A DNA stretch of 53,313 nt from positions 1 through 53,313 of the forward strand of contig NZ_AXUN02000185.1 in assembly GCF_000495435.3 (NCBI RefSeq). Direction: 5' to 3'. The notes under the pieces are model-generated. The model did not search any database and had not been told where the DNA came from. It saw only the letters and a program-made list of their open reading frames with translations. A program made the translations under genes and the position numbers. Source of the stretch: Youngiibacter fragilis 232.1 (GTDB lineage Bacteria > Bacillota > Clostridia > Clostridiales > Clostridiaceae). Numbering within the stretch: the stretch's first letter is position 1; each line of letters starts with the position of its first letter. Positions 49,202 through 53,313 of the stretch are shown here, piece after piece.

Positions 49202-50461
49202 CTAAACAAGCTTCTTATCCTTAAGGACTTCTATCTTTTCTTCGGAGTAACCCAGAACTTTCCTGAGTATGTCTTCAGTGTCCTGTCCCAAAGTAGGCGC
49301 TCCCCTCCATACCTTTCCCGGAGTTCCCGAGAGCTTGGGAATTATTCCGACAGCCTTGATATCCTTCTCAAGTGTCTCGTCCCTGTACGTGATGATGTCG
49401 CCCCTGTCTATCCAGTGCGGGTCATTTATTATGTCTTCGACAGAGTTGATCTTGCTTGCAGGGACCTTGAACTTTGCCAGATGATTGACAATCTCCTCAC
49501 AGGTCCTTTCACCGCACCAGTTGACGATGTATGCCCTGAGTTCCTTGCCTCTCTCGGAGTTCATGGCCTGCGGTGATCCGCCAGCCTCTGCAAAGGAATA
49601 TGTGTTTATGTCAAGCCCGAATGCCTGGATGGCCCTCTTGTAGACGCCAGGTCCGTATGCTCCGATGACAAGGTATGCGCCGGTCTTGTCCTGGAACAAT
49701 CCGTAAGGCTGGAATGCCGGTGAATCAGGGCCGCTCCTTCTCTTGACTGCTCCTGTCTCTGAATAGGTCACGACTGTATCGGCAAGAAGCTTGGCACAGG
49801 CCTCGAACTGCGCGAGGTCGACCTCCTGTCCTTTGCCGGTCTTCTCAGCGTTGATGTAGGCTGAAAGGATTCCGAACGCAGCGACATAGGATGACAGGTA
49901 GTCATTGAACCATGGCTTGACTATCGCTGGTGGAGCTGGCTCAGGATTGCCGTTTATGAACGCATATCCGCCATATGCCTGACCGATCATGTCATAGGAA
50001 GCCCTGTCGCATATCTCCGGGTCTCCTCCGAACTGAGGCCTGCCGAAGCCGCTGATGTGGCAGATTACAAGCTTTGGATTAGCAGCGAGCAGCTCTTCGT
50101 TGTAGATGCCGAACTTGTCAAGCCACACCATGTTCTCCACAACAATATCAGACGACTTGACAAGGTCCATGAACATTTCCTTGCATTCAGGGACATCAAG
50201 TGAAAACTCCATGGTGAGGCTAAGCCTGTTTCTCGCATCCTGTGCCCAGGTCGTCGATACCTTCTTGTCCCCGTGCTTGGCAAAAGGAGCAAGCACCCTC
50301 AAAGTGTCTCCTACTCCAGGCCTCTCTACATGGACAACCTCAGCGCCAAAATCGGCCAGAAGGTTTGCTGTGTTTGGACCTGCAACTATTGATCCGAGTG
50401 ATAGCACCCGCACTCCTGCAAGCGGCCCGAATTCAGGTATTATTGTGTTTTTCACTGTCAT
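49202..50461 (-). CDS. Class III (CaiB/BaiF/Frc) CoA-transferase
   Basis: 419 residues. FGPLAGVRVLSLGSIVAGPN at the N-terminus, the family core LLADFGAEVVHVERPGVGD, and the catalytic Asp D157 in CDRASYDMIGQAYGG. The C-terminal domain swaps into the partner subunit in this interlocked-ring family. It moves CoA between acids; homologues act on formate/oxalate, carnitine/crotonobetaine and aryl-lactate/aryl-acrylate pairs. First gene of the operon with acyl-CoA dehydrogenase and EtfBA, preceded by a sigma-54 promoter 50-60 bases upstream. GGGGAG precedes the ATG. Substrate not predictable; a 2-enoate is the inference. Confidence 0.92.
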   Translation of the reverse strand: MTVKNTIIPEFGPLAGVRVLSLGSIVAGPNTANLLADFGAEVVHVERPGVGDTLRVLAPFAKHGDKKVSTTWAQDARNRLSLTMEFSLDVPECKEMFMDLVKSSDIVVENMVWLDKFGIYNEELLAANPKLVICHISGFGRPQFGGDPEICDRASYDMIGQAYGGYAFINGNPEPAPPAIVKPWFNDYLSSYVAAFGILSAYINAEKTGKGQEVDLAQFEACAKLLADTVVTYSETGAVKRRSGPDSPAFQPYGLFQDKTGAYLVIGAYGPGVYKRAIQAFGLDINTYSFAEAGGSPQAMNSERGKELRAYIVNWCGERTCEEIVNHLAKFKVPASKINSVEDIINDPHWIDRGDIITYRDETLEKDIKAVGIIPKLSGTPGKVWRGAPTLGQDTEDILRKVLGYSEEKIEVLKDKKLV

Positions 50462-50508
50462 TTTTTGCTCTCCCCTTTTTTTGTTTTACTATTAACGATG
50501 TCTTATAC

Positions 50509-50524
50509 AGCAAAAGTCATGCCA
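50509..50524 (-). promoter_or_regulatory. Sigma-54 (-24/-12) promoter of the CoA-transferase operon
   Basis: On the minus strand, TTGGCATGACTTTTGCT matches YTGGCACGRNNNTTGCW except for one base (C to T). GG is at 50523-50522 and GC at 50511-50510, with the required 10-base gap. Transcription would start near 50498, giving a leader of about 37 bases. The gene for a sigma-54 activator lies just upstream. Confidence 0.88.
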
Positions 50525-50554
50525 AAATGTGGGTAGAGATAAAAAACAAGTCTT

Positions 50555-50570
50555 TGACAAGGAAATGTCA
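50555..50570. promoter_or_regulatory. Dyad TGACA-N6-TGTCA upstream of the sigma-54 promoter
   Basis: An inverted repeat about 60-70 bases before the expected start, with a second short palindrome, ACAAGCTTGT, at 50592-50601. Either may be a protein-binding site; no match to a known operator. Confidence 0.3.
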
Positions 50571-50627
50571 GTATACTGAGCGGTTTTTTTAACAAGCTTG
50601 TCAAGAATAAAACAGGGTTGGAAAAAT

Positions 50628-50677
50628 AAATGCCGTGTGCAAATCTGCAATATAATGCATTTTTGCACACGGCATTT
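50628..50677. repeat. 16-bp perfect inverted repeat between the activator gene and the operon
   Basis: AAATGCCGTGTGCAAA (50628-50643) and TTTGCACACGGCATTT (50662-50677) with an 18-base spacer, starting 6 bases after the activator stop. It can end the activator transcript (A/T-rich on the far side) and, 130-180 bases before the sigma-54 start, also stands where enhancer sites for sigma-54 activators normally lie. Confidence 0.8.
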
Positions 50678-50682
50678 GAGGT

Positions 50683-52407
50683 TCATACATTAGGCTGACT
50701 GACTCTTGACCTCTTCTTCTTTCTTGTTATGGTAGATTCGTTTATTGACAGTTCAGCGGCAGCCTTCCTTATCGATCCGTACTTTTCGATGGCATGCTCG
50801 ATCAGCTCAGCCTCAACCTCGCACATTATCTCCTTGAAGCTCTTTCCTGAATCAAAAATGTCGCCTTCTCTGACAGTATTGCTTCCCAGATAGGATCTCC
50901 TTCCTGATGCGGAAGCAATATCTTCCGGAAGGTCCTTTGCAGTGATCAGGCTGTTCTTTGAAAGAAGTATGAGCCTCTCCATCAGGTTCCTAAGCTCCCT
51001 GATATTGCCAGGCCACTCATATTCCCTGAGGAGATTCATCGCTTCAGTATCAATGATCTTATTGCATCCGTATGTTGCATTCAGCTCATCCACCATGTTC
51101 TTTGCGAGTATCGGGATATCCTCCTTCCTGTCACGCAGGGCAGGTATCTCGATAGGTATGACATTAAGCCTGAAGTAAAGGTCTTCCCTGAAGAGCCCTT
51201 TTGCCACAAGGTCCTTAAGGTCCCGGTTCGTTGCAGCAATGACCTGGGCATTGGTTTCGATGGGCTTAGTCCCTCCAACCCTGTAGAACCTCTTTTCCTG
51301 AAGGACGTTAAGCAGCTTCGCTTGAAGCTGGACAGGCATGTCGCCAATCTCGTCGAGGAAGATGACGCCATCCTTCGCTTCTTCGAACAACCCCTTCTTT
51401 GGCTTGTCGGCTCCTGTGAAGGATCCCTTTTCGAACCCGAACAGCTCGGATTCTATTAGGTTCTCAGGAATGGCGCTGCAGTTTATGTGGACAAAGCTGC
51501 CCCTGCAGCTGCTCTTGCTCAGGTATATGCACTTGGCGATCATAGATTTCCCTGTTCCGGACTCACCGGTGAGGAGAAGCGGAAGGTCGTAGTCTGCGAC
51601 TGTCTCGATGACATCCATCACAGATTCCATCCTTTCACTTGAGTAGAGGCCGATATTCAGCTTTTCAACAGCTTCATTAAGCTTTAGTTTTGTAATGTAC
51701 TTCTTCTTGTTCCTGATCCTGTTCTCAGACAGCTCCTCATAGCGCCTGTTGAGCTCGTTCACGTTCCTTATGTTCGAGGTTATCCTTATCAGCCTGCCGT
51801 CATGGAAGAGAGGCTTTGAAGTCATTATGACTTCAGTACCGTTTGCGAACCTTACGACGGAATCCCTTTCTTCCCCGATCTTTATGACCTCCATTACTGA
51901 ACAGTAAGGGAACAGGCCCTCAGATTCGAGCTCATATATGGACCTGTTCATGATCTCAACATTCTCAAGGCCTGAAACCCTCTTGAAATTCTGGTTGAAT
52001 GCCCTGATTATACCTTTGCCGTTAGTGATCATGACAGAATCATCATAGCAGTCGATGAACGACTGCAGCTTTATTAGGCTTTCTCCTATCTCACACCACG
52101 CCTGCATGACATCTTTGTACTCGAAGATGTCGTTTAGAAGGACCTTTACACTGTCTTCCCCTTTCTTTACGAACTGGAGAAGGAACCTGTCCTCGAGCGA
52201 TGTCTTTGCGATCCTCTTGTAGATGTTGTCTTTCAGCCAGCCCGCACTGAACCATGGAAGCAGACCAGTCAGCATTTCTCCTGCCTTTATGCTTTTGAAA
52301 TAGCTTACAGCCTTGTCATTGAAGTCAGTTATTCTTCCCTGCCCGTCAACTTCGATAAAGGCCCAGGAGTCGTCCGTCCGTATATTTATCAGGTTATCAT
52401 CGTACAT
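50683..52407 (-). CDS. PAS-containing sigma-54-dependent transcriptional activator
   Basis: 574 residues. An N-terminal sensory region (1-110, weakly PAS-like), a clearer PAS domain (about 115-215), and the AAA+ domain with Walker A GESGTGKS (281-288), the sigma-54 contact loop GSFTGA (328-333, a tolerated variant of GAFTGA), Walker B GVIFLDE (347-353), and EWPGNIRELRNLMERL. A Fis/TyrR-type helix-turn-helix ends the protein (540-566, EKYGSIRKAAAELSINESTI). There is no response-regulator receiver domain, so it probably binds a small ligand directly. It lies immediately upstream of, and on the same strand as, the operon with a sigma-54 promoter, its evident target. Confidence 0.93.
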   Translation of the reverse strand: MYDDNLINIRTDDSWAFIEVDGQGRITDFNDKAVSYFKSIKAGEMLTGLLPWFSAGWLKDNIYKRIAKTSLEDRFLLQFVKKGEDSVKVLLNDIFEYKDVMQAWCEIGESLIKLQSFIDCYDDSVMITNGKGIIRAFNQNFKRVSGLENVEIMNRSIYELESEGLFPYCSVMEVIKIGEERDSVVRFANGTEVIMTSKPLFHDGRLIRITSNIRNVNELNRRYEELSENRIRNKKKYITKLKLNEAVEKLNIGLYSSERMESVMDVIETVADYDLPLLLTGESGTGKSMIAKCIYLSKSSCRGSFVHINCSAIPENLIESELFGFEKGSFTGADKPKKGLFEEAKDGVIFLDEIGDMPVQLQAKLLNVLQEKRFYRVGGTKPIETNAQVIAATNRDLKDLVAKGLFREDLYFRLNVIPIEIPALRDRKEDIPILAKNMVDELNATYGCNKIIDTEAMNLLREYEWPGNIRELRNLMERLILLSKNSLITAKDLPEDIASASGRRSYLGSNTVREGDIFDSGKSFKEIMCEVEAELIEHAIEKYGSIRKAAAELSINESTITRKKKRSRVSQPNV

Positions 52408-52471
52408 AATATCACTCCGTGCATATTAGAATCTTTAGAAGTCAGCAATCCGACAATTGGCAGCATTATTC

Positions 52472-52629
52472 GTGCAAATTTCCATATAAGTTAGTGGCGA
52501 TTAATCAGATATTTATAACATTGCCAATATGTTAAGAATATAGCTGCAATAAATTAGCTCTGCGCTAAATTATTATAAAAAAATTAACTGCAGTAAATAA
52601 ATTATCACATAGCCCGGGCGAATTTGCAC
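52472..52629. promoter_or_regulatory. Pair of GTGCAAAT / ATTTGCAC sites upstream of the activator gene
   Basis: GTGCAAAT at 52472-52479 and ATTTGCAC at 52622-52629 lie in the 444-base gap between the activator gene and ndk. The same octamer core occurs in each arm of the repeat at 50628-50677. They are candidate activator-binding sites. The rest of the gap is AT-rich and shows no gene. Confidence 0.4.
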
Positions 52630-52779
52630 TACCTGGACTATTCTTTAACAAAAATATAAGAACATGAATTTCCAGTTCAGCGAATAATGGCACATCATCA
52701 GCTGAAATCTGGGAAGTTCGCGATTAAGGATAGGATCCTTGTTTTGGTCATAAGCCGGGCTGCAGTATGCCTCAGTGCT

Positions 52780-52807
52780 TTGACTCTGCGTACTCTTGTG
52801 GTACAAT
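52780..52807 (+). promoter_or_regulatory. Promoter of ndk
   Basis: TTGACT (52780-52785), 16 bases, TACAAT (52802-52807), about 60 bases before the start. Confidence 0.65.
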
Positions 52808-52866
52808 CGGTTTAAACGCTTTCAGCGAATGCTGGAGCATAAACCTAGGATATGGAGTTGATGCAT

Positions 52867-53274
52867 ATGGAGAAGACACTTGTGCTGATAAAACCGGATG
52901 CGGTGGAGCGCAGCCTTATTGGAAACATCATCGCCCTTTATGAGAAGAATGGCATGAAGGTGACAGGACTTAAGATGGTCCATGCAACGAAGGCTTCTGC
53001 CGAGGAGCACTATATGGAGCACTTCGGAAGACCCTACTATGACAACCTCATAGGCTATATCACACGTTCCCCAATCGTTGCAATGGTACTTGAAGGGGAA
53101 GATGCCATCACAAGGGTCAGGGAGATAAACGGCAAGACCGACCCCAGACAGGCCGCAGAAGGAACAGTACGTGCACTTTATGGGATTAGCACGTCTGAAA
53201 ATACAGTACACGCCTCCGACAGTCCGGAAAGCGCAAAGCGAGAGGCTGAGGTATGGTTCGGATCCGATTATTAG
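52867..53274 (+). CDS. ndk: Nucleoside-diphosphate kinase
   Basis: 135 residues, normal size. Transfers phosphate between nucleoside tri- and diphosphates. The phospho-histidine is H115 in NTVHASDSPESA (Gly to Ala after the His compared with the commonest NxxHGSD, a tolerated variant). MEKTLVLIKPDAVERSLIGN is the classic start, so I choose the ATG at 52867, with GGAG nine bases upstream inside the longer open frame beginning at 52852. Own promoter at 52780-52807. The window ends 39 bases after the stop, perhaps within a terminator stem. Confidence 0.96.
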   Translation: MEKTLVLIKPDAVERSLIGNIIALYEKNGMKVTGLKMVHATKASAEEHYMEHFGRPYYDNLIGYITRSPIVAMVLEGEDAITRVREINGKTDPRQAAEGTVRALYGISTSENTVHASDSPESAKREAEVWFGSDY

Positions 53275-53313
53275 GATATAGTGAATTGAAAAGAAGAAGC
53301 ACCCTCGATGAGG

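Noticed and set aside
46210-50461. Full beta-oxidation operon
   Set aside because: Hydratase, hydroxyacyl-CoA dehydrogenase and thiolase are all missing.

Overview
The window reads as a chromosome segment of an anaerobic member of the Bacillota, most likely class Clostridia. The basis is gene content and order: infC-rpmI-rplT, a T-box in front of pheST, mutS2 beside a U32 peptidase-family gene, recA next to RNase Y, Gram-positive type SOS boxes, strong GGAGG ribosome binding sites, TTG and GTG starts, and heavy use of ATA and AGG codons. An amino-acid-fermenting Clostridiaceae-type organism would fit, but the genus is a guess. Almost all of the window is ordinary chromosome. There is no prophage, CRISPR array, rRNA or tRNA gene that I can see.

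Layout. 1-600: the left edge cuts an IS200/IS605-type element (start of tnpB, a decayed small gene and a terminal hairpin). 700-2830: an RpiR-type and a membrane-anchored XRE-type regulator. 2950-10255 (minus): purB, HPr, a glucose-type EIIA, a class I aminotransferase, a PHP phosphoesterase, RNase Y and recA. The recA promoter is near-consensus and carries a DinR/LexA box. 10387-14210 (minus): sugar epimerase, TPR protein, phosphoglucomutase/phosphomannomutase. 14354-19546 (plus): a secreted SH3b-C39 protein, an Orn/Lys/Arg decarboxylase, and a radical SAM plus DUF4130 DNA-repair pair with an SOS-like box inside its promoter. 19566-22687 (minus): YdcF, DUF697, acyl-ACP thioesterase, PgeF. 22825: type 1 IPP isomerase. 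23562-27381 (minus): a HemN/HemW-like remnant, a DUF975 membrane protein, a Ptb-like transferase, an FMN hydroxy-acid dehydrogenase with an N-terminal four-cysteine motif, and DUF523.

27392-45627 is a conserved clostridial housekeeping block on the minus strand: infC-rpmI-rplT-ktrB-ktrA-trmH-pheS-pheT ... zapA ... U32-mutS2. It is interrupted by accessory genes: a TetR regulator with a two-subunit UxaA-type dehydratase, an aldose-epimerase-like gene, an AEC transporter and an excisionase-type HTH protein. The block contains two RNA control devices, an L20-type attenuator before infC (which starts with ATA) and a Phe T-box before pheS.

The most interesting region is 46210-52407. A PAS-containing sigma-54 activator lies just upstream of, and in the same direction as, a four-gene operon: class III CoA-transferase, acyl-CoA dehydrogenase, EtfB and EtfA. 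The operon is preceded by a -24/-12 promoter matching the sigma-54 consensus at nearly every position. Copies of GTGCAAAT/ATTTGCAC lie about 130-160 bp upstream of that promoter and also upstream of the activator gene, and are candidate activator sites. The gene set is enough for a compact enoate-reduction (electron-acceptor) module: the CoA-transferase activates an unsaturated acid, and the dehydrogenase with ETF reduces it. The substrate cannot be told from the sequence. Nucleoside diphosphate kinase closes the window.
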